Source: Prototheca cutis (lineage: Eukaryota > Chlorophyta > Trebouxiophyceae > Chlorellales > Chlorellaceae). From it: a stretch of DNA of 64,000 nucleotides. The translations under genes and the position numbers were made by a program. The stretch covers positions 60,551 to 124,550 of the forward strand of contig BCIH01000001.1 in NCBI GenBank assembly GCA_002897115.2. The letters run 5' to 3'. Shown in pieces: positions 10,976 to 23,180 of the stretch (the first letter of the stretch is position 1; every line of letters starts with the position of its first letter). A model generated the notes under the pieces. That model saw only the letters and a program-made list of their open reading frames with translations, was not told the DNA's origin and made no database searches.

Positions 10976-13531
10976 ATGAGGAAAAAGGTGGATTCCAGGA
11001 TTCGGACGCTGGTGGAGAACTGCGTGAAGACGCGGGAGAGGTCGCTCTTCGTCATCGTTGGCGACAAGGGCCGGGACCAGGTGAGAAGTGTGGGTGGGTG
11101 GGTGGGTGCGCAAGGCCGGCGTGGCTGGCGCGGTGACACAGGACGGGAGGTTTGTACACCCAAGTACCGTTTCCTCTGAGAAATGCTGCAACAACTCTGC
11201 ACCCAACACGCCCTTGCTTCAGGTGGTGAACCTTCACTACATGCTGTCCAAGACTGTCGTCAAGGCCCGTCCATCGGTGCTATGGTGCTACAAGAAGGAT
11301 CTCTACCTCTCCAGGTGGGTATGGTTTTCCTAACTGCATGTGTACATGAATGATGACTGCATAGTCATCATGCGGTGTTCCCATGCATCAGGTCGCAAGG
11401 CCGTCCTTTGTGCAGCAATCGCCTGTGACCCCCCCCCCAAAAAAAACCTAATTGGCAGCCACCGAAAGAAGCGGATGCGTCAGATCCAGAAGATGTCCCA
11501 GCGTGGACTGCTGGACCCAGAGAAGGAGGATCCCTTTTCTCTGTTTGTGGTGCGTTGCTATTGTAGCGGGTGGGCCGTGGGTATGTCCACGTTGCGTGTG
11601 TTTTGTTGTGGGTCACGTGCAGTCTCACAAGATGTGCTGCTGCTGCTGTCATCCCTGGCGGCAGATGCTTGCGCCGATAACTGACCGTCAGGGCAACAAC
11701 ACGGCTTGGTGATATTCTGCTGCTTCACATTGCTCCCACCCTCCTTCCCACCCACCCACCTTTCCCGCCAACCGAACAAAATTTCCGCAGTCCGCCACCA
11801 ACATCCGGTACTGCTACTACTCGGAGACGCACAAGGTGCTGGGTAACACGTACGGCATGCTGGTACTGCAGGACTTTGAGGCCCTGACGCCAAACCTTCT
11901 GGCCCGCACCGTGGAGACGGTGGAGGGCGGCGGCATCATCGTGCTCCTGCTTTCTTCCCTCGACTCGCTGTCTCAGCTCTACTCGCTCACCATGGACGTC
12001 CACGCCCGGCTCCGCACGGAGTCCCACCAGGAAGTCAAAGGTGGGGGCTGGAGAAGGGGGGTTTCATGGTTTCTTAAGCAGGCAGAAGTGGATTGTTGTG
12101 TTGGATGGGGCAGGACAAAACCGGCTGTGAACCGCCCAGGCATTGTCACAGACCACCCGCCAACCGACCATTGGACACCGGCCTGACATGTTCACACACA
12201 AGCAGGCCGGTTCAACGAGCGGCTGGTGCTGAGCCTGGCCTGCAACCCCAACTGCATCATGATGGATGACGAGCTCAACATTCTGCCCTCATCCACACTG
12301 GTACGGGTTTCTGTTTATTTTCTTATCACTGGGTCCTGGAGGCGATGGCGTGGGACAGGGTTGGGCATTGCTGGGATGGGCTGTCGTGCAGCCGCAGGGG
12401 CCAGCCAGTGTCTATCGTGTCTGAGCACACGTATGTCGAAGCAGCGCTGCCGTTGTGCCACTGCAGCCAGCCAGCCATCTGCGGGACCCAAACAGAAAAG
12501 AAAAAGAATTCAACCAGCTTCCCAACAACAACATCAACATTCCAGGTTCAGAACATTGTGCCGCTGCCGGCCGGGACGGACGGCGGCGCCGCCGGCTCCG
12601 CAGAGCTCAAGGACCTCGTGGCCTCGTTGGCCGACACGCAGCCCGCAGGCAGCCTGGTGTCCCGGTGTCGGACGCTGGACCAGGCTCGCGCGGTGGTGAC
12701 CTTTTTGGACGCGGCGAGCGAGAAGACGCTGCGGTCGACGGTGGCGCTGACGGCTGCCCGCGGTCGGGGCAAGTCAGCGTCGCTGGGCCTGGCCGTTTCC
12801 GGGGCGCTGGCGTTGGGCTACTCCAACATCTTTGTCACCGCGCCCAGCCCTGAGAACCTGCGCACGCTGTTTGAGTTCGTGTTCAAAGGCCTGGACGAGC
12901 TCGGGTACAAGGAGCACCTGGACTATGACCTCGTCGAGTCCACCAACCCGGCATTCGGCAAGGCCATCGTCCGCGTCAACGTGTACAAGACCCACCGACA
13001 GACCGTGCAGTACATCCAGCCGCAGCATGCTGCGAAGCTGGCGCAGGCTGAGCTGCTCGTCATCGACGAGGCACGTAGGAGGAGGGGGAGTTGGAGGTTC
13101 CTGGATAGCTGTCCAGTGGCATTGTGGGGGGGGCCCTATTCCATCCACGCATCATGCAGGCAATCCAGCCCTTTTCCTTCAATCATGATTACTCATCCAC
13201 GATTACTCATCCTCGAACTCAACCAAACTCATCACCCCCCTCTGCATGCAGGCGGCGGCCATCCCGCTGCCGATGGTCAAGGCGCTGCTGGGACCGTACC
13301 TCGTGTTCCTGTGCTCCACCGTCAATGGCTACGAGGGAACGGGCCGCAGCCTGTCCCTCAAGCTCATCCAGCAGCTCAGGCAACAGGTGCTGGTTCAATT
13401 TTCTTGTTGTCGTGGGCTTATGTTTGGGCAGTGGGTGCATGGGGGTTGAGGGTTGGACACACGCAACAGACAGCTACCATGCTTCCGGATGCCAACAACA
13501 GCAGCAGCAAGAAGCGACAAGTATCCCTATC

Positions 13532-13562
<31 letters not shown>

Positions 13563-15619
13563 ACCATTCCAAAGGGTGCCAAGTTGGAGAGCGCATCAAA
13601 GACATCGACTGCAACGAGCGATGGCAGCGGCGGGCGGACGTTCCGTGAGGTCATCCTGCGGGACCCCATTCGCTACGCACTGGGCGATGAGATTGAGCGC
13701 TGGTTGAACGGACTGCTGTGCCTTGATGCGGCCGAGGCGGTGCCTCGTGCCCCCGCGCGGCTGCCGCACCCCGAGGAGTGCGAGCTGTACTATGTCGAGC
13801 GCGACACCCTGTTCTCTTTCCACAAGGCGTCCGAGGCATTCTTGCAGCGCATGATGTCGCTGTACGTGGCCAGCCACTACAAGAACTCGCCCAATGACCT
13901 GCTGCTCATGAGCGATGCCCCGGCCCACCACCTGTTTGTCCTTCTGGGGCCCGTGACACCGGGGGCCACCGCGCTGCCAGACGTGCTGTGCGTCGTGCAG
14001 GTCGCGCTGGAAGGGGCTATCAGCGCGAAATCAGCTCGTGCATCGCTCGCTGCCGGGCAACTTCCGCAGGGTGACCTCATCCCCTGGACGGTCGGCCAGC
14101 AGTTTCAGGACGCCGAGTTTCCAGGCCTTTCTGGGGCGCGGGTTGTGCGCATCGCCACGCACCCGGATCTCCCCCGGGCTGGGTATGGCACCCGGGCACT
14201 GGACCTCTTCCGCCAGTACTACGAGGGCGACATGGCCAGCCTGGCATCAGATGACGAGGCTGCTGATGGCCATGCAGGAAACAGCACCTCTGGTAACAAG
14301 GGCACCAAGAAAAGCAATGGCAGCAGCAATGCGAAGACAAACGGCAAGGTGTCATCAACGACGCTGCTTGAGGAAAGGATGACGCCGAGGACAGCACTGC
14401 CGCCTCTGCTGGTGGCGCTGCAGGATCGGCCCGCCGAGTCCCTGCACTACCTGGGCGTATCCTGCGGGCTGACGCAGGAGCTGTACGGCTTCTGGAGCAA
14501 GGCGGCGTACCAGCCGGTCTACCTGCGCCAGACGCCCAGCGACACGACGGGGGAGCACACGGTCATCATGCTCCGGCCGCTGCAGCACCCTGATATTGAA
14601 GACACGAACTGGCTGGGGACGTTTGTGACTGATTTCCGGTCGAGGTTTGCGGCGCTGCTGGCAGGCGCATTCCGCGCTTTCCCCCCCGCGCTGGCGCTGG
14701 CGCTGCTGGACCCCAAGCTGGACTGGGGCGAGGCCGAGGTTCAGGCCGGGGTCGAACGAGGTCTGCGCGTCATCAAGCCCGACGGCAGCGAGCTGTCCCC
14801 CCACGACCTCAAGCGCCTGCAGGCTTACTCCAGCAACCTGGTGGACCATCATTTGGTGTTGGACCTGGTCCCTGCCCTGGCGGGATTGTGGTTTGCGGGG
14901 CGCCTGCCTGCACAGCTGTCCTATGCACAGGCCGCCATTCTGTTGGTCCTGGGGCTGCAGCGGCGGGACGTCGACGCGGTGGAAGCCACGCTGACGCTCC
15001 CGGCCAGCCAGGTCCTCGCCCTGTTCAACAAGGCCCTGCGCCGACTGGCGGGGCACCTGAGGGCGGCGCGCGAAGCCGCTGTCGACCGCACGCTGCCCCG
15101 CCTGGCGCCCGCTGCCACGCCAAGCCTCCACCCGCACGAGGCCGACCTGGAGGAAGAGCTGCGTGTCGCCGCAGCCGAGGTGCGTGAAGGTATGGCTCAA
15201 CGGTTCAAGGCCGAAGATCTGCAGGAGTATGCAATCAACGCCGACGACGCTGCGTTCGAAGCCGCTGCCAGCGGTGCGACCCTGCAGTCGGGTGGGCTCC
15301 TTTCCGTCAAGAGCGTCAACGCAGACGCCAAGGTGATTTATGGCTTGATTGGCTCGTGGGCAGTTTAGATAGGGGTGTGTGTGTAGAGGCCCCTGTGTGA
15401 AATACACTCCTGATTGACTGATCCGCAGTGTTGCTCCTTCCGACAACGTTGCTGCGCTCGAAACCTAACTGCCTGCAGAAGAAGGCCGCCGCCCCAGCCA
15501 AGGAGGACAACGACAACAAGAAGACTCCGGCAGGCAAGGGCAAGACGACCGGCAAGCGACACAGCGCCACACCTGGCAGCTCAAAGCAGAAGAAGAAAAA
15601 GTCGTCCAGGACACCATGA
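10976..15619 (+). CDS. NAT10: RNA cytidine acetyltransferase NAT10/Kre33 (TmcA family)
   Basis: Nine exons join in phase: 10976-11080, 11223-11314, 11459-11549, 11791-12040, 12206-12300, 12546-13070, 13252-13386, about 13575-15332 and 15479-15619, giving about 1,063 residues (human 1,025, yeast about 1,056). The enzyme makes N4-acetylcytidine in 18S rRNA and some tRNAs in the nucleolus, using ATP and acetyl-CoA. Diagnostic blocks: MRKKVDSRIRTLVENCVKTR start, SHRKKRMRQIQKM, LQDFEALTPNLLARTVETVE, Walker A ARGRGKSASLG, VIDE/AAAIPLP, STVNGYEGTGRSLSLKLI, the GNAT acetyl-CoA site RAGYGTRAL and a Lys-rich nucleolar tail KKKKSS. Intron 6 must be a GC-AG intron (GAG|gcacgt at 13070/13071). The start of exon 8 is after a long C/A tract and is the least certain junction. 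Confidence 0.93.
13071..13251 (+). other. GC-AG intron in the NAT10 gene
   Basis: The exon ends ...ATC GAC GAG and the next must start GCG GCG GCC to keep the conserved VIDEAAAIPLP block. The only border allowing this is GAG|gcacgt ... gcatgcag|GCG, with a GC donor. The nearby GT (13074/13075) would shift the frame. Confidence 0.8.
13529..13563 (+). repeat. Poly-C/poly-A compound tract in the last third of a NAT10 intron
   Basis: About 23 C followed by 11 A lie a few bases before the inferred acceptor near 13574. The same C-then-A architecture occurs in several other introns (1-30, about 11430, 51591-51658, 59166-59183). Confidence 0.8.
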
Positions 15620-15962
15620 CGCAGCTGGACCCTGCAGCACCAGTAGCAGCATGCCCCCTGAATTCATTGATTACAGCACGATGCCACTGTACTATCCCAG
15701 CAGTGACACCACGAGTGAGAGTCGATGGGGATCATGATGACACCCTGCCGGAGGGAGGGAGGGACCTTGTCGTCCCTTCCCATGCGTACGGGTCCACGAC
15801 TCCGCTTGGATGACTGTCGCTTACAAAATCCGAGGAAAGGCATTTTTATGACAGTGTGGCTGTTGACGGGGGGAAGCACCCAGTGACGAGCCAGTCTTTT
15901 GCCCTATTATAGCAGCAATAGCGGCCAATCCTTCATGACGGCAGCCAGCAATAGCTCCCCAG
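15620..15962. other. Intergenic, shared 3' region of convergent NAT10 and SET-domain genes
   Basis: Contains the two 3' UTRs only. No gene, structural RNA or repeat was recognised. Confidence 0.5.
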
Positions 15963-17295
15963 TCAGCAGCCCTCCAGCTGTGCCATAAACTCGCGGTCTG
16001 TCCGGACAGCACCGCAGACGTTGCACTGTGCCTCGTCGGGTTGCTCTGGGCTCACGGGCACCAGTGTTCCCCCGCACTCTTCCCGGGGACAAAGGAACTT
16101 GAGCAGGAACATTTGCACATAGCCGCTGTCGGCGCCGCCGCAGGCCTCCGGGTCGGCCTCCGCGCCGCTGGCTTCCGCGCTTTCCACCCGGCAACGGGGG
16201 CAGTCGCAGACAAAGCCGTACAGCTCACGACACCGAGCCTGCCGCTCCTCGAGGTCCCACCACAGCGGGAAGTAACTCTGTGTCAGCTCCTCCCCTGCGG
16301 ATTGATCGTTTTGCTGCTGTTGTGGGTCTTTCGTTGGGGTGATCGGTCCATCAACCCATCCAACCAACACAGCAGTGCCAACGCTCTTCACCTGCGGGGA
16401 TGGCATGCAGGGCCTTCAGTGCCACGACGGCGTTGCGCTGGGGCTCGTCCGCTGGGCTGGCTGCGTCAAAGTCATCCACGCGGGCGACATTGGGCATGCA
16501 CTCGTGGTTGAGGCGTGAAGCCAGCGCATAGAGCCCGCTGCCGCGGAGCGGACCCTCTGGTTCGCGGGTGTCGAGCACAACACCGTACGCATTGGCTGCA
16601 TCAACGGCCAGAAGGGCCTGGGCGGCGCCGGGGTCAAACCGCAGATGCTCGGGCAGCCGCGCGAGCAGGTGCATCGCGTTCAGGTCTGGTCGCCCGGGGC
16701 CCTGCGCCAGCGATCCCAGCGCAGCAGTGCGGGTCGCGGCGTTCACGTCCCCGGCCGTCGCTGCAGCCTGCAGGCATGCCGCACGGAGCAGCAGGTGCAG
16801 TGCGCTCGCACCATCGTCAGACAGCCCGCTGAAATTGGTGGCCCGTTCTGCAGCCGCCACGACCTCGTTGTGACTGCCGGGATCGCCGGCTGCTGCTGCC
16901 GTGCAGCCGGCACCACAAAAAGGCCCTTCAGAGGGGGTGCAACGGAATTGTGGGTGGGACTGTTGGCGTGGATAGATGGGTAGGCTTTGTTTTCAAAAGA
17001 GGGTTTGGGTGGGTGGGTTAGGGGAAAGCTGGGGAAAGGTACTGGGATGGTTCCCAGCCCNCCNCCCNCCCCACCNCCNCCATGGACCCCTCTGCCATGC
17101 ACCCAACACAACCATCTCCCCACCTGGGGCGTTCAAACGTCTGAGACAGTGCCTGCACACAGCATCCCGGGCCGCGTGCTGGGGATAGAGCAGGATGGGC
17201 TGGTCCGCCAGGACAACCTCCCCGGCTGCAATGTCCCGAGCAGCCACCAAGCCAATGCCCCGCCCAGGGAGCTCCTTTTCTATCACAGCAGACAT
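15963..17295 (-). CDS. SET-domain (SMYD-like) protein lysine methyltransferase
   Basis: Three exons join in phase: 17295-17124, 16925-16392 and 16294-15963, giving 345 residues. N-terminal SET half: GRGIGLVAARDIAAGEVVLA. It is followed by a shortened zinc-binding insert (VCRHC...PFCGAGC), only about half of a standard MYND finger. SET core: SRLNHECMPN (the NHxCxPN knot), then GEELTQSYFP, and the post-SET Cys cluster FVCDCPRC. A further Cys pair region (CPREEC...CNVC) ends the protein. It should transfer methyl groups from S-adenosylmethionine to lysines; the substrate is unknown. A Met 9 codons upstream (17322) is an alternative start. The first intron contains ambiguous bases (17061-17083). 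It is divergent from the FKBP gene with 308 bp between starts. Confidence 0.87.
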
Positions 17296-17603
17296 TCTAG
17301 AAGAATAAATATTATTGTACAATTAAATAAATCCATTGCATTGGTTTGCATCGTGCTCTCCACTGTTGTCAGTTGTGCTGCGTGCAAGGGCCGGGCATGG
17401 GCATGGCATGCAAGTGTCGCTGGGGTGCGCGCCTGTCGGAGGAATCGCACATGGGGCCACGTGCGCACCCAGAACCTTCCCGGACGCTGCGAGAGGGAGG
17501 CAACACTGTACATTTGCGAGGACCCAGTCCTGATCAGGCATATTCAAAGGCTGCAGGCATTGTTCAAAAGCGGATCGCTTGAGGGCACAGGGGCGGTTCC
17601 ACT
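17296..17603. promoter_or_regulatory. Short divergent upstream region (SET protein / FKBP)
   Basis: Only 308 bp separate the two start codons, so both promoters must lie here or overlap the first exons. An AT-rich patch (about 17300-17340) stands out in otherwise GC-rich DNA. No specific motif can be assigned. Confidence 0.4.
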
Positions 17604-19932
17604 ATGTCGGACAAGGAGTTTGATCCCCAGGTCGATGGTGCGTGTGCACCAGTATTGACGGCGCTCGGGGCTTGCCTCGATCGATGCAAAACTTCCAGAC
17701 ATTGCAAACTCACGCACGCATGCGCACTCTGTGCCGCGCAGCTGATGTTGCTTTCGAGGAGCAGTACGCGGAGGTGGACGAGGTCGGCAAGGACATGGAT
17801 CTGACCGTGAGTAGCATGGAAAATGGTGGTTTGTTGAAGCGTAGTTTGATGATGCGTCGCTGAATGGGTCTGCTGGAGGGTTGAACTTCAGGTGGGGATG
17901 GCCAGAGGGCTGACTTGATGGCCTGACCACAACACCACTTCCAACCCACATTGCTTCATTCAAAACTGCTCAGGGGGATGGCGGGGTCAAAAAGGTGATC
18001 AAGAAGATCGGCGCGGGCAATGAGAAGCCCGAAAAGGGCGACAAGGTCACAGGTACTTCCGGGTCTGCTTGGGTGTGCGTGTGCTCCGCATTTGCTTGAG
18101 GCCTCTGGTCGCACTCGGGTCGCCCTGCACGTTGGCCAACTGGGAAGTGCCGCCCTTCCTCAAAACACACACAAACGAATAAATTACATACATACATATG
18201 TACATACATACGTACATACAAAAACCCTGTACATGTCCCAGTGCACTACACGGGAACCCTGGAGGATGGCACCAAATTTGACTCTTCCCGTGATCGGGAT
18301 GACCCTTTTACGTTTACTCTTGGAGAGGGCCAGGTCATCAAGGGTTGGGACGTGAGTGTCGCGACGATGAAGAAAGGAGAGCGCAGCGTCGTGACGCTGC
18401 GTGGGGACTATGGCTACGGCGCGGCTGGCAGCCCCCCCAAGATCCCGCCCAATGCCACGCTGGTGTTTGACATCGAGCTGCTGAGCTGGCGCAGCGACCG
18501 CGATCTCACGGGGGACGGCGGCGTGATCCGCACCACGCTGACCGAGGGCGAAGGCTGGGCCAACCCAGGGGAGGATGATGAGATCACCGTTGTCGTGACT
18601 GCACGCGATGCCGGGGTCAAGAATAGCGATGCTGTGCTGTATGCTTCATCCGACGAGGGCGATGTCGTCGTGCTGTCGACCATGTCAGCCTCGGCGGGAG
18701 CCACTGCGTCCACAGCGGGCACCACCACCCAACAACCTGTGTTTGCATGCCGCGCGATTGAATTGGCGCTGAAGAAGATGAAAAAGGGAGAGACGGTGCG
18801 GCTGCGGGTCCGACCCCAGTACGCCCCGCAGACTGGCCCGCTGGCGGGTCGGTCTCTGGATCTCGACCTCACGCTCAAGTCCTGGAACAAGGTGGAGAAG
18901 CTGGAGGGGGGCGTGGTGAAGAAGACCATCACGGCAAGCGAGGAGTGGCAGTCGCCCAACGAGGGGGCCACAGTGACGCTGGCATACACAGGCCGGATCG
19001 CCGGTTCAGCAACTGACATCTTCGACTCGAGACCAGCCACGCACCCGCTGGTGATTCAAACCGACGCCGACGCTCTTCCAGAGGGTCTGGAGGCTGCGGT
19101 GATGAAGATGAAAAAGGGCGAAACCTGCGAGGTGTTTGTCCCTGCCGCGCTGGCCTTTGGCGACAAAGGGCGGAGTGCGAGCGATGACGGCTCTGTTGCA
19201 GTCCCCCCGGCCACGGATGTCACCTACGACATCACGCTGCTGGACCTTCAGAATGCCAAGGGCACGTGGGAGCTGTCTACGACTGAAAAGCTGGATGCCG
19301 CTTCTTCAAGGAAAGATCGGGGCAATGCCTACTTCAAGGCGGGGCGCCTGCAGCGTGCGGTGCGGCAGTGGAAGCAGGCCGAGGACCTTGTCCGCTATGA
19401 CGACTCGTGGACACAAGAGGAGAAAACCCAGAGCCGCGAACTCAAGCGCGCGGTGAATCTCAACTTGGCCGCGGCATACCTGAAGGAAAAGGCCTACGCC
19501 GAGGCGCGGGCTGCCGCCAGTGTCGTGCTGGAGCTGGACAGTACCTGTCTCAAGGCCCTGTACCGCCGGGCGCAAGCTTTCATGGGCACCCAAGATTTTG
19601 TCGAAGCCGAGCAAGACATCAAGACCGCCCTTGGAATGGTGCGGGCTCTTAGTTATTTTGTGTGTGTGTTGGACTACCGTGGATCACGCAACCAGCCATC
19701 TCATACAGTACGACAACAACAAATAATCCCTGAAAAAACACAGGAGCCGGAGAATACGGACTTCAAGCTGCTGCACCGCAAGTGGAAGGCGGCATCGGCT
19801 GCGCTGGGCAAGCAGGAGGCCAAGCTCTATGGTCGCATGTTTGGACCCCGGCCTGTCCGCAAGGCAGAGCCAGCAGCGGAGGCTGCGACAGAGATGCCGG
19901 CAGAGGCAGCACCGGAGACTGCCGCCGCATGA
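17604..19932 (+). CDS. Multi-domain FKBP-type peptidyl-prolyl isomerase with TPR repeats
   Basis: Five exons join in phase: 17604-17637, 17742-17806, 17974-18052, 18242-19638 and 19744-19932, giving 587 residues. Domains: acidic N-terminus, FKBP 1 ([51 protein letters not shown]; active-site residues present), FKBP 2 (about 165-265, degenerate), FKBP 3 (about 275-385, degenerate) and a three-motif TPR (about 400-540) ending in the KLYGRMFG helix typical of this class. The layout matches plant FKBP62/65 (ROF) and animal FKBP51/52, which bind the Hsp90 C-terminus through the TPR. The first FKBP is probably the catalytic one. The Ala/Glu-rich tail is low complexity. Confidence 0.92.
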
Positions 19933-20257
19933 GGGGCGAGGACCTGTTTCAACTCCCTTGCATCCAGGACATCTCGCCCGAAAATATGTGGGCCAAGTGC
20001 TGGGCGGAGCGGCTGCTGGACCATGGTACCTTGCCCATCTGCATTTCCAAAATTTTTGATAGCAACAGCATTTTCCGACGAGCAACAAGAATCCTGTTCG
20101 TCCGTGTGATCAACCAACAGACAGAGCGCGTTGCAAGGCAACATTCGGAGGGAATGGCGACAAGGGGATAACGACAATAGTGTGCCCATTCGTTTGATTC
20201 GCATTCTCAAAATTCCTGCAGGATGGAGGAGGAGCTTTGTGTTGCGGGAACATTCAT
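19933..20257. other. Intergenic between convergent FKBP and CoA-transferase genes
   Basis: 325 bp of presumed 3' UTRs. No further feature was seen. Confidence 0.5.
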
Positions 20258-22616
20258 TCAAGGCTGGAATATCCGAGGGTCCATCAGCTTTGGGTTGTTG
20301 ACCACGGGTTTGAAATCCATGTGGGCCAAGATGTCTTCCTGGACGTCCACCCCAGGCGCCACCTCGATCAGCTCCAGCCCTCCACCCGCTGCGGTATCAG
20401 GGGCTTGGTTGATGTGTGAGGGCCCAGGAAGGACATTTGCACGGAACAAACCCGCCATCCATCACACACACAACAACAAGAAGAAACAAATGCCAAACAA
20501 GAAAACGTACGCAGTAATTTAAAAACAGCGCGCTCTGTGACGTAAAAGATGGGTTTGCCTGGCTCACTCCGGGCGGCGGCAAACGTCTTTTCATGCACCG
20601 CACGGATGAACTTGCGGTTACGCCCTTCATGCAATATCTTGAGCTTCCCGTCGGCGATGGCAACCTTGAGGCCGCCCGAAGTGAACGTGCCCGTGAAGAC
20701 GCACTTCTTGCTGTTTTGGCTGATATCGATAAAGCCGCCGCAGCCCGGGGCACGGGTCCCAAAGTTGTGGACGTTGACGTTGCCAGATGCATCGACTTGC
20801 GCCATGCCCAGCACCGCGACGTCGCAGCCCCCCCCAGAGTACAGGTCGATCATGGTGGCAGTGGGCACCAGGGCTTCGCTGTTGTAGCCAGAGCCAAAGC
20901 GCAGCCCGCCCGCGGGCACGCCGCCAAACACGCCGGCCTCGGTGGTGAGCGTAGCGTGCGCAGCGTGCGGATTCTGGATCCCATGAGTGGCCTTGAGCAT
21001 GGCCACGCCCTCGGGAATGCCCACGCCCAGGTTGACCAGGCAGCGAGGCCGGTCAAGCTCGAAAAAGGCACGGTGCGCAATCACCTTGCGCTCGTCCATG
21101 CGAAGGCGGCCCAGCGTGTGGAGTGGGGTGCGTACTTCACCGGACAACGCACCATCATAGAATGGACTGACATAACTCTGCACGTGCTCCTCAGGGGCGG
21201 AGACAACAACGTAATCCACCAGGACTCCGGGGATGTGCACGGCACGCGCGGGGATGGTGTGTCGCTCCACCACACGCTCCACCTGGACGATCACGATGCC
21301 GCCCGAGTTGCGAGCCGCCATGGCCTGATTCAGCTGGTCGACGTACAGCACCTCGCGCTCCAAGGATACATTCCCATCAACATCCGCCGTCGTGCCACGG
21401 AGCAGCGCGACATTGATCTGCCGGGGTGGGCGGAAGTGCAGCAGCTCCCTCCCACCAATGCTCACAACCGACACCACATCCTCCGTCGTCCGCGCATTCT
21501 GCTTGCCACCCTGGGAAGAAGTTTGGGTTGATGGGGAGGTTTTTAGGGGAAGTTTTGGGGAGGTTTTTCTGGGTTTGGGTTTTTGTTTTTGTTTTTTTTT
21601 NNGGGGGGGGGGGGGGGGGGTGGCCGTGCATTTGTCGTGCGTGTGTGGACAGCACGGGAACTCATGCACAATCCCCCCCAAAAAAACCTTTTCTCGGGGG
21701 TCGATGAATGTGCCCAGGCCCGTGTGGGTGATGGGGCCGATCTTTTTAGCCGCAATCTCACGAAACATGTGACTCACTGCGCGTTGGTGGTGGTTGGGAG
21801 TGGACGGACCGCACTTAAACTCCATACCAACCAGAACATAGACGTAGTGGTACACTCATTTATTTATCAACCGAGAAACCTTGTCAACCAAGACTTACTG
21901 ACGCCCAGGGGTAAGTTGTGTGCGGCGATCTTGTTCTCAAGGATCATGCGGCCCAGGTCTGGGCAGGACCCAATCCAGCCATAGAGGATGTAGCCCACCA
22001 GGCCATCCACTGCAAGCATGTCCATGCCCGAGCCCTTGCTGTTGCCAACGCTGGCAATAAACATCAAGCCCAGGTTCCGGGGCGATGCCGTCGAGTCAAA
22101 TCGCTCCCGCAGCGCCTTGAGCAGCGCATGGGGAGAGCTGGATCCCACAAACCCAGACATCTGTGCTCGTTTTTATGGGTGTGGATGTGGGTGTGGGTGT
22201 GGGTGTGGGTGGGGGGGGGGGGATGGGATGATGGACCAGGGTGTGTGGAGTCGCAGTTCCAAACCCTAGGCAGCCGGAAGCCCAATCATCAATTCCGACG
22301 CCATTCCGGTAAATATCATGTCGGCACTCCGTTAGTCATGGTCGACAGGCTGGCAGCCCTGTCCTCGACGCAACCAGAAAATTCTCCAAGGCTCAAATAC
22401 CCTTCATGACCCGCTCACCGTGACCATGTCGTTGTCCTTGATGCGGGCGACCGCCTCGGCTGCCGTGATGACCTTGCTGGGCTCCTCACCCACCTCGGCC
22501 GCCCGGCAGGGTGTCACCGCCAGGGCGCCAGCAGTCCGGCTCGCGCCAGATCCCAGCACATTGCTCAGATGCTGCATTCGCTGCCGAGCTCGGCAATGCG
22601 CGCTCAGGCTCTCCAT
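20258..22616 (-). CDS. YdiF/Pct-type acyl-CoA:carboxylate CoA-transferase, probably mitochondrial
   Basis: Five exons join in phase: 22616-22419, 22160-21899, 21776-21688, 21510-20511 and 20388-20258, giving 559 residues. The family (propionate CoA-transferase, 3-oxoacid/acetate CoA-transferase) moves CoA between acyl donors and short carboxylates through a glutamyl-CoA thioester. Visible landmarks: SGFVG near the N-terminus, [21 protein letters not shown], the catalytic Glu in [62 protein letters not shown] and the end [19 protein letters not shown]. An Arg/Ala/Ser-rich stretch precedes the conserved core (about residue 40) and may be a mitochondrial targeting peptide. An upstream Met at 22679 would add 21 residues. 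Substrates cannot be fixed from sequence; acetate/succinate or propionate are usual. A C/N/A tract lies in the third intron. Confidence 0.9.
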
Positions 22617-23180
22617 GGCACTGGTGTGATCAGGGCAGCACTGGGTGCGGTGACGAGGCAGGTGATCAGCCTCCCGCAAGACTGCCTCCTGCTGCGAAAA
22701 ACGAATTACAAACGATGGGGCGCGGCGAAATGGGCACAGGAAATACGAGAAATGCCTTCTCTATGTTGGATGTTGGTTGTTATCTGACTCCGCGGCATTT
22801 GCGGTGGTGGGGCCCGGGATCTCGTTTTCTTTCGTGTACCCCACGGGTTTCTGAGTCAGCAGAGGTGGTCGGATCATGTGAGAACGGTGTCCAATCGGTG
22901 CCACACACATCCATGTGAAACCATGGCGCTGGTTACTCCCCCGAGACACGCTCCCGAGAGACACATCACGGGCATTGCAGGCTTTGCAGATCGCCTGCCT
23001 GCGCACTGGCCCTCTTGGCAGGGGATTGTTGTGACTCGACCCCCCACCCCTGTGGCTCTACACTGAGGTCTTCCGACCGTCGCAGTCAGTCTAACAGAAT
23101 GCTCACATGTGCCTGTGATGCATCAGCGATGGATCGCATCGCAGCACCATGGTACAAAGCGATTTTGTCCAGAGACGCGT
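22617..23180. other. Intergenic between two minus-strand genes
   Basis: Upstream region of the CoA-transferase and 3' region of the MORN protein gene. No additional gene was recognised. Confidence 0.4.

Noticed and set aside
12345..15368. Single 1,007-codon frame as the NAT10 coding sequence
   Set aside because: It reads through two introns; removing them restores blocks conserved across NAT10/Kre33.
14355..15446. 363-codon minus-strand open frame
   Set aside because: It is antisense to the strongly conserved last part of NAT10; GC-rich codon use keeps the opposite strand open.
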